Positions 37,165 to 46,201 of a stretch of 64,000 bases of DNA are shown here, piece by piece. Positions within the stretch are counted from its first letter, which is position 1, and the number at the start of each line of letters is the position of its first letter. The notes below the pieces were generated by a model. That model was not told where the DNA came from. It worked only from the letters and a program-made list of their open reading frames with translations, and did no database searches. The stretch covers positions 1-64,000 of the forward strand of contig CACENO010000003.1 of NCBI GenBank assembly GCA_902560875.1. Direction: 5' to 3'. The DNA comes from an uncultured Prochlorococcus sp. Its GTDB lineage: Bacteria; Cyanobacteriota; Cyanobacteriia; PCC-6307; Cyanobiaceae. A program made the position numbers and the translations under genes.

Positions 37165-38295
37165 ATGACTATGCAGTTATCGGAAAGGTTTTTAGCTTTC
37201 GTGCAACAGCAGCTGAATAGCTTTGAATGCGAGCCTGACATTCAGCAGATAGTTGTTTATATCGCTCAATCTAAAGAGGGGCAAGCCCCGAGTTTGGAAG
37301 CTGTGGGTCAATGGCCCAATCTTGGGAAAACATTGCCACCAGTGGAAGCTGATGCTGAGTTAAGGGCTCCCTCATCTGATCGCAGGTGGTATCCGCTTCA
37401 AGAAGGTTCGATTTTGCTTGGAGTATTAAGGGCTGAGGGCTTTTGTAGAGACGCAATTTGGCCTAAGAACCTTGATCAGCGTTTGCAAGCTACAGCTACA
37501 GCCTTGGCTCAATTCTTGAGCTTAGAGTTAGACAGGAGAAGGCTTCTTGATGACCTGAGTCAGCAACGCGAGCAGATAGGGCTTATGGTCCATCAATTAC
37601 GCAATCCATTGGCAGCGTTAAGAACTTATGCCCAGCTTTTGCTGAGAAAATTGGGACCAGAAAGTAATCACCGAACTTTGGTTGAAGCTCTTCTAAGCGA
37701 GCAAGATCAATTGAATAAATATATTTCTGCTCTTGATGAGATTAGTCAGGCCAAACTTTCTTCATCGGATGGGTCTCCAACTTCATTGTTACTGCCTCCA
37801 GTTATTCCGGAAGGTCCTTCTTTAACTGTTAGATCTCTTTTAAACCCTTTAATTGAAAGAGCCTTAGCCACTGCAAATTTGCAGGGCCGAAAATGGTATG
37901 GACCATCTCAATGGCCAAGTTGGACTGCTGATCAAAGACCTTCAGGTGATGGTGTAATTGCAGAAATTGTTGCCAACCTTTTAGAGAATGCTTTTCGATA
38001 TAGTTCTCCTTCCAGTCCAATTGGTATTTATTTGAGCGAAGAAGGGATTTGTGTATGGGATGGGGGCAATTCAATTTCTCCAGATGAAAGAGAAAGGATT
38101 TTTCAAAAAGGCGTTCGAGGTAAAAACATAAGCGAGGCATCTGGAACAGGACTAGGCTTGGCTTTGGGAAAACAATTATCTGCGCAATTAGGCGGTGAGC
38201 TGAAGCTAGTTATCCCACCGAGTGAAGTAGATAGCTCTTTGCCTGATTTAGGTAATGCATTTTTTTTGATACTTAAACCACAGCAAATGCTATGA
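37165..38295 (+). CDS. Sensor histidine kinase with GAF-like N-terminus
   Basis: A 376-aa soluble kinase with no transmembrane segment. Residues about 1-130 resemble a GAF-like sensor domain. The dimerisation/phosphoacceptor helix is SQQREQIGLMVHQLRNPLAALRTY near residue 140, with H followed by QLRNPL. The ATP-binding part shows IVANLLENAFRYSS (N box), ICVWDGGNSIS (G1) and GTGLGLALGKQLSAQLGG (G2). No response-regulator gene is adjacent. Start ATG at 37165, with a second ATG at 37171. The signal sensed is unknown. Confidence 0.87.
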   Translation: MTMQLSERFLAFVQQQLNSFECEPDIQQIVVYIAQSKEGQAPSLEAVGQWPNLGKTLPPVEADAELRAPSSDRRWYPLQEGSILLGVLRAEGFCRDAIWPKNLDQRLQATATALAQFLSLELDRRRLLDDLSQQREQIGLMVHQLRNPLAALRTYAQLLLRKLGPESNHRTLVEALLSEQDQLNKYISALDEISQAKLSSSDGSPTSLLLPPVIPEGPSLTVRSLLNPLIERALATANLQGRKWYGPSQWPSWTADQRPSGDGVIAEIVANLLENAFRYSSPSSPIGIYLSEEGICVWDGGNSISPDERERIFQKGVRGKNISEASGTGLGLALGKQLSAQLGGELKLVIPPSEVDSSLPDLGNAFFLILKPQQML

Positions 38296-39040
38296 AAAGA
38301 AGAATGCAGGTTTCTACTATTACAACAGATGCCCCATAGGAATCTCCACTATGTCCCCCAAGGTGTCTCCCAAGTATTTCGGGAACAAGTAAAGTGGGGA
38401 TAAGCCCTAATCCAAAAACAATAACTAGGGATAAATTGTTATATGAATAAGTTGGAAGGAAATATAAAATGCAAATGAATGTGCAAAAATTTATTATTGA
38501 TGGTTTTATTTCTCTCTCTCTTTCCCAATGCTTTTTATGGAATGATGGCTTTTGATTTTCGTGTAAATATGAAAATCTTTCTATTGCCCACAGGGGTGAA
38601 CATCTTCCCCAAAAGTTTGCTATTGGCATTGCAATAGGGGCTATTGCATCTAGTTGAATTAGTGCAGCTAATTGAATTAAAAGAACAATTACAAAGACTC
38701 CTAAGCCAATTGCTCCAACATTGCTGTCTCTCATTGCTTGCAAGCATTTATCTTTGCCTGCGGCAATTCCATCAGCAGTATCTATCAATCCATCTAAATG
38801 AATACCTCCTGTGATGCCAATTCCAATTGCCAGCACTAAAAGTGCGAGAGGTTCTCTTTGCCACCCGAGTTGATGAAGAAAAACCCAACAAAAACTTTGG
38901 ATTAGCCCAATAAAAATGCCAATTGTGGGAGCGAAACGAGCAACATGATGAAATCGTGGTTTTGTCCATTGGAAGGCTGGTAGAACTGTGTAAAAGGTCC
39001 ATGCACCAGCTAGATCTTTCAGCCAGGTTGTTTTGATCAG
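38273..39040 (-). CDS. cobS: Cobalamin (or pseudocobalamin) synthase
   Basis: Joins adenosyl-GDP-cobinamide with the lower ligand nucleotide at the membrane. The ORF track starts at an internal GTG (38836), but the frame continues upstream with typical CobS sequence (WLKDLAGAWTFYTVLPAF, HHVARFAPTIGIFIGLIQSF) before LAIGIGITGGIHLDGLIDTADGIAAG. No ATG, GTG or TTG occurs there. A perfect AAGGAGG (39050-39056) precedes ATC (39043) and CTG (39040); I give the CTG as the start, 255 aa. The stop end overlaps the convergent kinase gene by 23 bases. Confidence 0.85.
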   Translation of the reverse strand: MIKTTWLKDLAGAWTFYTVLPAFQWTKPRFHHVARFAPTIGIFIGLIQSFCWVFLHQLGWQREPLALLVLAIGIGITGGIHLDGLIDTADGIAAGKDKCLQAMRDSNVGAIGLGVFVIVLLIQLAALIQLDAIAPIAMPIANFWGRCSPLWAIERFSYLHENQKPSFHKKHWEREREIKPSIINFCTFICILYFLPTYSYNNLSLVIVFGLGLIPTLLVPEILGRHLGGHSGDSYGASVVIVETCILLFIAFAVV

Positions 39041-39049
39041 GATTTGTGG

Positions 39050-39056
39050 CCTCCTT
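39050..39056 (-). promoter_or_regulatory. Shine-Dalgarno AAGGAGG of cobS
   Basis: The complement of CCTCCTT reads AAGGAGG, the ideal ribosome binding site, with 6 bases to an ATC and 9 to a CTG codon in the cobS frame. It decides the start region even though no standard start codon is present. Confidence 0.7.
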
Positions 39057-39086
39057 GTTGTTACATGAGCAAAATAAGGGTGATTA

Positions 39087-40250
39087 ATGAACCTCGGGTT
39101 TCATGGATTTAAGTCTTTTGCGACGTTGAATGTGTTTGGTTTTGAAATAAAGGCTAGATGCCCTAAGACCAATGCTCGAGTTGGATGTTTTAACACCCCA
39201 CATGGATCGGTATCTACTCCTAGGTTTATGCCAGTGGGCACCTCAGGAACAGTAAAAGGTGTTTCATCAAAGCAGCTAGTCACCACTGGTGCAGAGATGA
39301 TTCTTGCCAATACCTTCCATCTGCATTTGCAACCTGGAGAAGAAGTGGTTCGTTCGGGGGGTGGATTACATCGTTTTATGAGCTGGCATGGACCAATTCT
39401 TACTGATTCTGGTGGGTTTCAGATTTTTAGTTTGGCCGATTTGAATAGGATTGATGATTCAGGGGTTTCTTTTCGAAACCCTCGTAACGGAAACAAAATT
39501 CATCTAACACCTGAAAAGGCTATAGAGATTCAGATGGCTTTGGGTTCTGATATTGCTATGGCATTTGATCAATGTCCTCCTTATCAAGCAAATGAACATG
39601 AAGTTGAAGAAGCTTGCCTTAGAACCCATCATTGGCTTGGAAGATGTGTTGAGGCCCATCAAAAATCAGATCAAGCTCTTTTTGGCATTGTCCAGGGGGG
39701 CTGTTTCTCTCGCTTGCGCTTAGAAAGTGTTAAGGCTGTCTCGAACTTTGACCTGCCTGGTATTGCGATTGGTGGAGTCAGTGTTGGAGAGCCAATTCAT
39801 GAAATGCATAAGGTCGTTCGTGAAGTGACTCCTCTGCTTCCAGAGGACAGGCCTCGATATCTAATGGGCATTGGAACTTTTCGAGAAATGACAATTGCTG
39901 TAGCAAATGGCATTGATCTTTTTGATTGCGTTTTACCAACAAGGCTTGGTCGCCATGGCACAGCATTAGTGCGAGATGAACGATGGAATTTGCGTAATGC
40001 TCGTTTTCGTGACGATCATCAACCCTTAGATAAAACCTGTTCCTGTGAGGCATGTTGCAATCACAGCAGGGCATATTTACACCATTTAGTTCGCAGCGGT
40101 GAACTGCTTGGGTTGACTCTTTTGAGCTTGCATAATCTCACGACTTTGCTTCGATTTACGAGCTCTATGGAGCAAGCAATTGTTGAAGGATGTTTTTCAG
40201 AGGATTTCGCTCCGTGGAATTCGCACTCGAAAGCACATCACACGTGGTAG
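39087..40250 (+). CDS. tgt: Queuine tRNA-ribosyltransferase
   Basis: Exchanges guanine 34 for the queuosine precursor in tRNAs with GUN anticodons. Motifs: [14 protein letters not shown] near residue 50, [12 protein letters not shown] near 105 with the catalytic aspartate, [20 protein letters not shown] and [16 protein letters not shown] near 285 with the nucleophile. The zinc site [17 protein letters not shown] is near 320. The true start may be later than 39087, since the family usually begins at FEIKARC (TTG 39126 or GTG 39132). Length 387 aa. psbK follows. Confidence 0.95.
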   Translation: MNLGFHGFKSFATLNVFGFEIKARCPKTNARVGCFNTPHGSVSTPRFMPVGTSGTVKGVSSKQLVTTGAEMILANTFHLHLQPGEEVVRSGGGLHRFMSWHGPILTDSGGFQIFSLADLNRIDDSGVSFRNPRNGNKIHLTPEKAIEIQMALGSDIAMAFDQCPPYQANEHEVEEACLRTHHWLGRCVEAHQKSDQALFGIVQGGCFSRLRLESVKAVSNFDLPGIAIGGVSVGEPIHEMHKVVREVTPLLPEDRPRYLMGIGTFREMTIAVANGIDLFDCVLPTRLGRHGTALVRDERWNLRNARFRDDHQPLDKTCSCEACCNHSRAYLHHLVRSGELLGLTLLSLHNLTTLLRFTSSMEQAIVEGCFSEDFAPWNSHSKAHHTW

Positions 40251-40280
40251 CGTCGTTCAAACGTCCATGAATTACTAGGG

Positions 40281-40424
40281 ATGGCAGCCTTGACTTTTGA
40301 CTTGCTGGCGCAACTGCCTGAGGCTTATCAGGCCTTCGCGCCAACTGTGGACGTGCTTCCACTCATACCACTGTTTTTCTTTTTGCTTGTCTTTGTATGG
40401 CAGGCAGCAGTTGGTTTCCGCTAA
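40281..40424 (+). CDS. psbK: Photosystem II protein PsbK
   Basis: A 47-aa protein missed by the ORF track. It reads [47 protein letters not shown]. The segment [22 protein letters not shown] followed by a hydrophobic helix and WQAAVGFR is the standard mature PsbK sequence, with a propeptide of about 10 residues. It lies 30 bases after tgt. Confidence 0.97.
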   Translation: MAALTFDLLAQLPEAYQAFAPTVDVLPLIPLFFFLLVFVWQAAVGFR

Positions 40425-40488
40425 ATACGGAAAGTTAAAAACTTGATTCAGCGGACCTTGCCGTGGGGTTGAGTCTTCTTATGTCTTG

Positions 40489-40512
40489 ATCAACCTATGA
40501 AAATAGGTTGAT
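40489..40512. terminator. Terminator between psbK and the Gfo/Idh gene
   Basis: ATCAACCTAT-GAAA-ATAGGTTGAT is a perfect 10-bp stem with a GAAA loop, followed by TTTTGG. It lies between converging genes and may serve both strands. Confidence 0.65.
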
Positions 40513-40567
40513 TTTGGGTGGAATAAATTTTCCAGAATTATGACTTCTTAGATTGGTTAATACGTTC

Positions 40568-41590
40568 CTAAATTGATTCTTCTAATGAAAGTTCTCCTGA
40601 AGTTTGCTCGACGGAACTCTCAATTAGATCTGCTAGTCGTAATGCCCTAGACGCTTGCAGCCCGTCAACAGCTGGTTTTTCACGACCTCGTACACATTGT
40701 AAAAAGTGTTCTAGTTCTGCATAGAGCGGCTCTATAGATGTAGTGCTTACTTCTTCTACAAAACCATCATTCCGATATAACAACTCTCCATGATCAGCGG
40801 AATACCATTCATGGGCACGGCGATGAATTTGTAACGTGTGATTCAAAAAGTCTGTTTCGACAAGACTTCCTCGGCAATGTGCACTCAGACTGCGAATCTT
40901 TCTGTGACTCATTTTGCTTGCGCTTAGGCTTGCAACGACCCCATTACTGAAACCAAGAGTTGCATTTACGTAATCAATAGGACCATCACCACTTCTTCCT
41001 CCAACAGCTGCCAATCTGATTACAGGTGCTTGTGCTAGCTCAAGTACAAGGTCTAGATCATGAATCATTAGGTCAAGAACTACTGAGACATCATTTGCCC
41101 GATCTGCATGGGGGCTATGACGGCGGGCTTCAAGAACTACAACTTCTTCATTCGCTACTACTTTGATTAATTCTCTAAAGGCGGGATTGAACCGTTCAAT
41201 ATGTCCTACTTGGAGAAGTCGGTTTGCTTTATTGGCTGCCTTGATTAATGAGGAGGCTTCTTCTTGACTTGCTGCAATTGGTTTTTCTATTAAGACGTGT
41301 TTACTCTTCTCAAGGCAATCTAGTCCGACTTTGTGATGTAACAAAGTGGGCACAGCTATACATACTGCTTCTACTTCTTGCAACAGGCTTTGATAGTCCT
41401 CAAACCATTGGCAGCCAAATTGTTCATGCGCTAGGCGCCCTCTTTCTTTGTCGGAGTCTGCAACACCAATGAGCTCAGCGTCTTTTAAGAGGCTTAGGAC
41501 TCTTGCGTGATGCCAGCCCATGTTGCCTACACCAATCACTCCAACTTTGACTGGATTCCGTGCTGGGGTCATTCGAGAGGCATGCACCAT
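40568..41590 (-). CDS. Gfo/Idh/MocA-family NAD(P)-dependent oxidoreductase
   Basis: A 340-aa dehydrogenase. The Rossmann loop VGVIGVGNMGWHHARVL is near residue 16, the family motif LIEKPIAASQEEA near 95, and the substrate-binding MIHDLDLVLEL near 172. Relatives act on sugars such as UDP-GlcNAc or myo-inositol, but the substrate here is not evident. Two starts are possible: 41590, or the ATG at 41572 (MTPARNPVKVGV). It is divided from the CorC-like gene by a short gap. Confidence 0.88.
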   Translation of the reverse strand: MVHASRMTPARNPVKVGVIGVGNMGWHHARVLSLLKDAELIGVADSDKERGRLAHEQFGCQWFEDYQSLLQEVEAVCIAVPTLLHHKVGLDCLEKSKHVLIEKPIAASQEEASSLIKAANKANRLLQVGHIERFNPAFRELIKVVANEEVVVLEARRHSPHADRANDVSVVLDLMIHDLDLVLELAQAPVIRLAAVGGRSGDGPIDYVNATLGFSNGVVASLSASKMSHRKIRSLSAHCRGSLVETDFLNHTLQIHRRAHEWYSADHGELLYRNDGFVEEVSTTSIEPLYAELEHFLQCVRGREKPAVDGLQASRALRLADLIESSVEQTSGELSLEESI

Positions 41591-41609
41591 CAGAATTGAT
41601 TATCGACTA

Positions 41610-42893
41610 TCAATTTGCTTCTTGATTGGTTTGGGAAAATTTTATCTTTACAAGATCTATACGTGGACCCTTCATGGAACAGATTTCAAATGTAATTCCT
41701 TTAAAGGAAAGTTCTTCTCCAGAAATAGGAACGTGTTGGAGCTTTTCCAAAAGAAACCCAGCAAGTGTGTGATGGTCGTCAGATTCAGGTAAAAGTAGGT
41801 TTAGTTGACGATTCAGTTCAAGAATCTCAAAATTTCCAGTTGCTAGCCATCTATTATTTTGACCTTCTATAGCTCGAAGGAAAGTTTCTTCATAATCAGC
41901 TTGTATTTCATCTCCAACGATTTCACCGGTCAGATCTGCAGCTGTGACAAGACCCTCTGTACCGCCATATTCATCTACAACGACTAACAACGGATTGCCA
42001 CTTCTTATGACTGGCAGGAGTTCAGCCAAAGTGCTTGTCTCAAGAACCATTTTGACAGGTTGTAAATATTGATTTAATGCTGTATCAGATTGCATAGTCC
42101 CTTGAGATATAGGTTTAGCAAGTTGTCGCAAGTCAAGAACACCTTTTACATCATCTAAAGAATCGCCTATTACTAAGAATCTTGCATGGCGTGTGCGATG
42201 AACTGCTTTCATTAATTCTGCAAATTTGACATCTAAAGGGAGTGTGACCATGCCTGATCTGGGAACCATGACTTCTCTTACTTGTGTGTCTCTTAAGGCA
42301 AAAACACCTTCAAGAATATTTTGTTCGTCTGGGCGGAGACCAGTAACACCTCCAGTCTCTATAAGTGTTTCTAATTCTCCTGCTGATAGAGCTGGAACTA
42401 ATGAATCCCACTTGGTATTCAAGCCAACTAATCGAAGAAGAAGTGATGTAAATGTTTCTAAAAGAGAAAGTATTGGTGATAAGACTCCCATTACAGCCTC
42501 TAAGAGTGGTGCTAGTCGAAGAGCTGCAGCTTCAGGTTGATTAAGGACTAGAGCTTTTGGTAGTAAACCAGAGATAATTGTCGCTAAGAGAACGATGATT
42601 AGGAAAAGACAGATATCCCAAATTCGATTTAAAAAACTTTCGGTTGGCCACCACCTTTCGGTTAAACCTCGACCAATCCAGCCAATTGTTACAAGTGCAA
42701 GTGTTGCTCCTAACTGAGAAACCATTAAGGCGCTTCTTAGGCGCCTCTGCAATCTTTTGATTGAGTTTGCACCTCCTTTTCCTTCCTCGACTAGTCGTTG
42801 AACTCGGCTAGGACGTATGCGTAAAAGAGCTACTTCCCCTGCTGCAAAAAAGGCTGGGAGGAGAAACAGTATTCCAAGGATTAATAGTCGCAT
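41610..42893 (-). CDS. CNNM/CorC-type transporter with DUF21 and CBS domains
   Basis: A 427-aa membrane protein. Residues about 1-190 form the DUF21 (CNNM) domain with three or four hydrophobic spans (LLILGILFLLPAFFAAGEVALLRI; FLIIVLLATIISGLLPKALVL), two CBS motifs follow (VREVMVPRSGMVTLPLD; LLVVVDEYGGTEGLVTAADLTGEIVGDE), and a CorC/HlyC transporter-associated domain closes it. Such proteins move or sense magnesium or cobalt. ATG at 42893. Confidence 0.9.
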   Translation of the reverse strand: MRLLILGILFLLPAFFAAGEVALLRIRPSRVQRLVEEGKGGANSIKRLQRRLRSALMVSQLGATLALVTIGWIGRGLTERWWPTESFLNRIWDICLFLIIVLLATIISGLLPKALVLNQPEAAALRLAPLLEAVMGVLSPILSLLETFTSLLLRLVGLNTKWDSLVPALSAGELETLIETGGVTGLRPDEQNILEGVFALRDTQVREVMVPRSGMVTLPLDVKFAELMKAVHRTRHARFLVIGDSLDDVKGVLDLRQLAKPISQGTMQSDTALNQYLQPVKMVLETSTLAELLPVIRSGNPLLVVVDEYGGTEGLVTAADLTGEIVGDEIQADYEETFLRAIEGQNNRWLATGNFEILELNRQLNLLLPESDDHHTLAGFLLEKLQHVPISGEELSFKGITFEICSMKGPRIDLVKIKFSQTNQEAN

Positions 42894-42904
42894 TAAGGGG
42901 TTGG

Positions 42905-42975
42905 ATGGGGGTCGCGAGGATCGAACTCGCCTTAGCCAAATTATGAGTTAGATATAAACCAGTTAGGGCAAGTGA
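42905..42975 (-). pseudogene. Decayed tandem copy of the CAT tRNA
   Basis: A 30-base block (ATGGGGGTCGCGAGGATCGA...) here is identical to the 3' end of the functional tRNA at 43066-43138 including the whole T-arm, and TTATGAGT of the anticodon loop also matches. The 5' half has diverged, so the acceptor stem no longer pairs (GCCCTAA against GACCCCC). It is a tRNA pseudogene or a leftover of duplication or integration at a tRNA end. Confidence 0.75.
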
Positions 42976-43065
42976 TCTTCATGCAAGTTCTTGTAACTTG
43001 CACAGACTTGCAGCAAGTTTTTTGAACAAGTGAATTCATCTAATGAACTTTAGAGAAAGTTGTAA

Positions 43066-43138
43066 TGGGGGTCGCGAGGATCGAACTCGCCTTAACTCCA
43101 TTATGAGTGGAGCGCATTCACCAGATTGCTAGACCCCC
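43066..43138 (-). tRNA. tRNA with CAT anticodon (Met, or Ile2 after lysidine modification)
   Basis: The complement starts GGGGGTCTAGCAATCTGGTG and pairs GGGGGTC with GACCCCC. The anticodon arm is CTCCA-CTCATAA-TGGAG (anticodon CAT) and the T-arm GCGAG-TTCGATC-CTCGC. The D-stem is weak (GCA/TGC). Whether it is elongator Met or Ile2 cannot be settled from the sequence alone. 73 nt, CCA not encoded. Confidence 0.9.
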
Positions 43139-43223
43139 TTTTGATGGATCTACAAAAGTTGTTTGATGATAATGAATACTTAGGCAAAAAAACAAATATG
43201 TTCAATTAAGGCCAAACTAGTCA

Positions 43224-43832
43224 ATGAATTTGGGATCCATGACCACTATGCCCTCTCTTGTAAAAACTAAGGAGGCAGCTAAAGATCAGCTCCTGACCAT
43301 GCTGGCAAAGGATGCTTATCGTCATGGTGACTTTGTTCTCGCTTCTGGGAAAAAGAGTAAACATTATGTGAATTGCAAACCTGTCACTCTTAGTGGTGTT
43401 GGTCTTGCTTTATTAAGCCCTTCCCTTCTTGAGAATGTTGAGCAAGATGCTTTAGCTGTTGCGGGACTTACTCTTGGAGCAGATCCTCTCGTTAGTGGTG
43501 TCGCCATGTCAGCTGCACTAATACAAAGAGATCTCAGTGCTTTAATTGTGCGCAAAGAACACAAAGGACATGGGACAGCTGCTTGTTTGGAAGGGCCTAT
43601 GCCTCCTAAGGGGTCTTTGATAACGGTTTTAGAGGACGTGGTAACTACAGGAGGATCTTCTCTAAAAGCTGTACAGCAACTTCGCGAGTCTGGATATTTG
43701 GTCAAAAGGATAGTGGCTATTGTAGATAGACAAGAAGGTGGGGAAGCCGCAATTAGGTCTGAAGGAATTGAATTGATTAGTCTGTTTTTATTGAAGGATG
43801 TAGCGTTAAGAGCAAGATCGCTTTTGCAATGA
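43224..43832 (+). CDS. pyrE: Orotate phosphoribosyltransferase
   Basis: Makes OMP from orotate and PRPP. The PRPP-binding signature [19 protein letters not shown] lies near residue 135, with [18 protein letters not shown] near 40 and the [12 protein letters not shown] loop near 105. Length 202 aa. ATG at 43224, or an internal ATG at 43239. The stop overlaps the next gene's ATG by four bases. Confidence 0.95.
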   Translation: MNLGSMTTMPSLVKTKEAAKDQLLTMLAKDAYRHGDFVLASGKKSKHYVNCKPVTLSGVGLALLSPSLLENVEQDALAVAGLTLGADPLVSGVAMSAALIQRDLSALIVRKEHKGHGTAACLEGPMPPKGSLITVLEDVVTTGGSSLKAVQQLRESGYLVKRIVAIVDRQEGGEAAIRSEGIELISLFLLKDVALRARSLLQ

Positions 43833-44689
43833 GCTCCATAAAAAGTTTCTTTTCGGAGCAAAAGGTCACTCTTTGGAGGTTGATTGGTTCAGGTTGCAGA
43901 GCCTTCCTCCATGGACAAACAACGTCTGATTTCTTGAATGCAAGTCAAGATGCTTTTGTTAGAACTTGTTGGTTAAACCCAGTTGGAGGAGTAAAAGCTA
44001 TTTTGGAGGTGAGACTTATAGATAATGGTGCTGAGATAGTAGTAATTGGTGGCGATAGCCAAGCTTTAATTGATGGTTTCGACAAGGTTATATTTCCTTC
44101 TGACCATGTTTCTTTTGACTCAAGTGAAGAGCTTCGAAGAATTCAACAAATGACTTTTGGAAGATCAGCTAGATTTGCAAATGTTGCATGGGTCTCTCAA
44201 GATAAAGACTTTCCAAAAGAGTTTGCAAATTTATACTTAGCAACTTCAAAAGATTTTGAACAATGGCGATTAAAAGATGGACTTCCTATTGGAGAAGGTG
44301 AATTAAATGGTAAGCATAATCCATTTGAACTGGGCTTGTCAGATTTGGTTGATCTGAGCAAAGGATGTTATTTAGGGCAAGAAACTTTGGCTAAAATATC
44401 AAATCAAGCAACTGTAAAGCAAAGTTTAATGTTTTGGGATTCTAAAATTAATCTTTCTGTTGGACAAGCCTTGATAGAACCTTCAATATCTAACAAGAAT
44501 GTTGCTTTAATTACTTCTACATTTGCTAATAAAAAGACTTCTTCAAGTTTTGGATTGGCAATGGTTAAGCGTTCTGCTTTGGATAAAGAGAAATTATTCA
44601 CTAAAGAAAATCTTGCTCCTGTTGATATAAGAATTCCCTCGGGATTTGTTAGCCTTTTAGAAGAATTTGGAAGTCGATCTAACAAGTAA
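43829..44689 (+). CDS. YgfZ/GcvT-like folate-binding protein
   Basis: A 286-aa member of the YgfZ family, tetrahydrofolate-dependent proteins supporting iron-sulfur cluster enzymes. The signature K-G-C-Y-x-G-Q-E is present as [17 protein letters not shown] near residue 178. The N-terminal [22 protein letters not shown] matches the GcvT-like fold. The start is the ATG at 43829 coupled to the pyrE stop. Its end overlaps the convergent nuclease gene by 11 bases. Confidence 0.87.
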   Translation: MSSIKSFFSEQKVTLWRLIGSGCRAFLHGQTTSDFLNASQDAFVRTCWLNPVGGVKAILEVRLIDNGAEIVVIGGDSQALIDGFDKVIFPSDHVSFDSSEELRRIQQMTFGRSARFANVAWVSQDKDFPKEFANLYLATSKDFEQWRLKDGLPIGEGELNGKHNPFELGLSDLVDLSKGCYLGQETLAKISNQATVKQSLMFWDSKINLSVGQALIEPSISNKNVALITSTFANKKTSSSFGLAMVKRSALDKEKLFTKENLAPVDIRIPSGFVSLLEEFGSRSNK

Positions 44690-46148
44690 CCTCATCTTGC
44701 TCTATCAGCCAACTTGCGACTGCCCAGGTGGCTAGACAGTCATCTCGATTATAAATAAAAAGTCTTTTTAAGATCCTCTCCTTTTGTATTCGTTTCTTGG
44801 CTTTTTTCCATTGACGCGACCAGAGTAATGCTCTTGCCCCAGTTGCTCCTTTTTGTTCCCATTTGAAATCTATCCAGTTCGCAACAGTTTTTAATCCATA
44901 GTTGTTTAGAGGTAGTTGCCATCCCATACGTAAACGATAATGAATATCAATGAATCTATTTCGAATTTCTTGCAATTCTTCTTCATTCGATTTTTGCATT
45001 TTAGCCAGTCGCATAAGACTTATCTCCTCTGTTTCTCCATAATGTAAGATTGGCCAATTATGATATTTTTTTAGTTTTCTTTTTAGTCTCTTCCAGCAAA
45101 GATCTGGCCCATGTTCTTTTAGAACAAGTATTGGTTGGTATTTGGCAGTTGTTAAATCCCAATTCCCTATTTTATTTCTATGTACTGCAATAAAGCCATG
45201 CAAAAAATCATCACGAAGGTCTGGATCTGATTCTATGTCATATAACAGTACACCTTGAGCATTCTTGAGTTCTGGCAAACATGGATTTGGACTGATTCGA
45301 TTTTTTGTTTTATTGAATTGAGACAATGCTTGGGTTACAAGCTGCTCTGAAATTTCACTATGCTGCTCGCCATAATGTTTGAGTTGTAGTGTTAATTTCA
45401 GGGGGTCGACTGTTGCTAATTCCTGGATTTTATTAATACCTATTTCTTTTAGGATTTGCTTTCTTTTCTGCCCAATTCCACTAACTTCGCTTAAATCACC
45501 TTCAGCTGCTGCTTGAACATCACAAATACTTTTCCAGGAACATATGGTACATTTGCGACGATCGGTAGTTAATGGAGGTGGATCATATTTTTTTATGTCA
45601 ATATATAGCTTCTGCAAGTATTCTATAAGTTGATTTTCTAGTTTTTCATTAAGGGAGACTTCTTGGAATTCAAGACCGGTATTTGTTTTCGAAATGACTA
45701 ATCCATGAGTTACTTTTGCTTCTTGGAATCTTTTCAATATCAATCCAGTAAATGCAAGGACAAGTCGGTATTCTTTTGTTAGTTTTTTCCCTTGGCGTGC
45801 GAGGACTGGTCTGTAACTATATGCACCCCAGCGACTTTCCCCTTTTATCCGCTGAAGCAGTGCTGGATGTGCTTCGATGACTTTGCCAGAAGGATCAATG
45901 TCTCTTATTCGAAGTCCAATAACTCCATAAGTGCCTTTCTGGCAAGCTGACAATCCTTTCCCAGCTTTATCAGGAAGAAATTCAGCAAAAATTTGGTGTT
46001 GTTGGTCTAATTGAAGAGTTGTATGTGCTGTCCAAATTCTTTGTTGTGGATTGCCATGAAGATCTAGCCATGCTTTTCGGTTGCAGCGAATCCAGCTTCG
46101 CAGCAACCTGTCAGTAATAACATGACTAGTCTTTGTGGCTGGATCCAT
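44679..46148 (-). CDS. TM0106-family RecB-like putative nuclease
   Basis: A 489-aa protein. The N-terminal half is a RecB-type PD-(D/E)XK nuclease (ITDRLLRSWIRCNRKAWLDL; LVLAFTGLILKR) with a four-cysteine iron-sulfur or zinc motif (CTICSWKSICDVQAAAEGD; further Cys at 207-222). A helix-hairpin-helix (LSEVSGIGQKRKQILKEIGI) follows, then an RNase H-like region (LLYDIESDPDLRDDFLHGFIAV; YNRDDCLATWAVASWL). Homologues are common in cyanobacteria but their role is unclear. ATG at 46148. Confidence 0.8.
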   Translation of the reverse strand: MDPATKTSHVITDRLLRSWIRCNRKAWLDLHGNPQQRIWTAHTTLQLDQQHQIFAEFLPDKAGKGLSACQKGTYGVIGLRIRDIDPSGKVIEAHPALLQRIKGESRWGAYSYRPVLARQGKKLTKEYRLVLAFTGLILKRFQEAKVTHGLVISKTNTGLEFQEVSLNEKLENQLIEYLQKLYIDIKKYDPPPLTTDRRKCTICSWKSICDVQAAAEGDLSEVSGIGQKRKQILKEIGINKIQELATVDPLKLTLQLKHYGEQHSEISEQLVTQALSQFNKTKNRISPNPCLPELKNAQGVLLYDIESDPDLRDDFLHGFIAVHRNKIGNWDLTTAKYQPILVLKEHGPDLCWKRLKRKLKKYHNWPILHYGETEEISLMRLAKMQKSNEEELQEIRNRFIDIHYRLRMGWQLPLNNYGLKTVANWIDFKWEQKGATGARALLWSRQWKKAKKRIQKERILKRLFIYNRDDCLATWAVASWLIEQDEVTC

Positions 46149-46201
46149 CTTTGGACATTAAGTAGCTTGCTTTTTGGTTCAAGTTCATCTAATTCTTGTT
46201 C

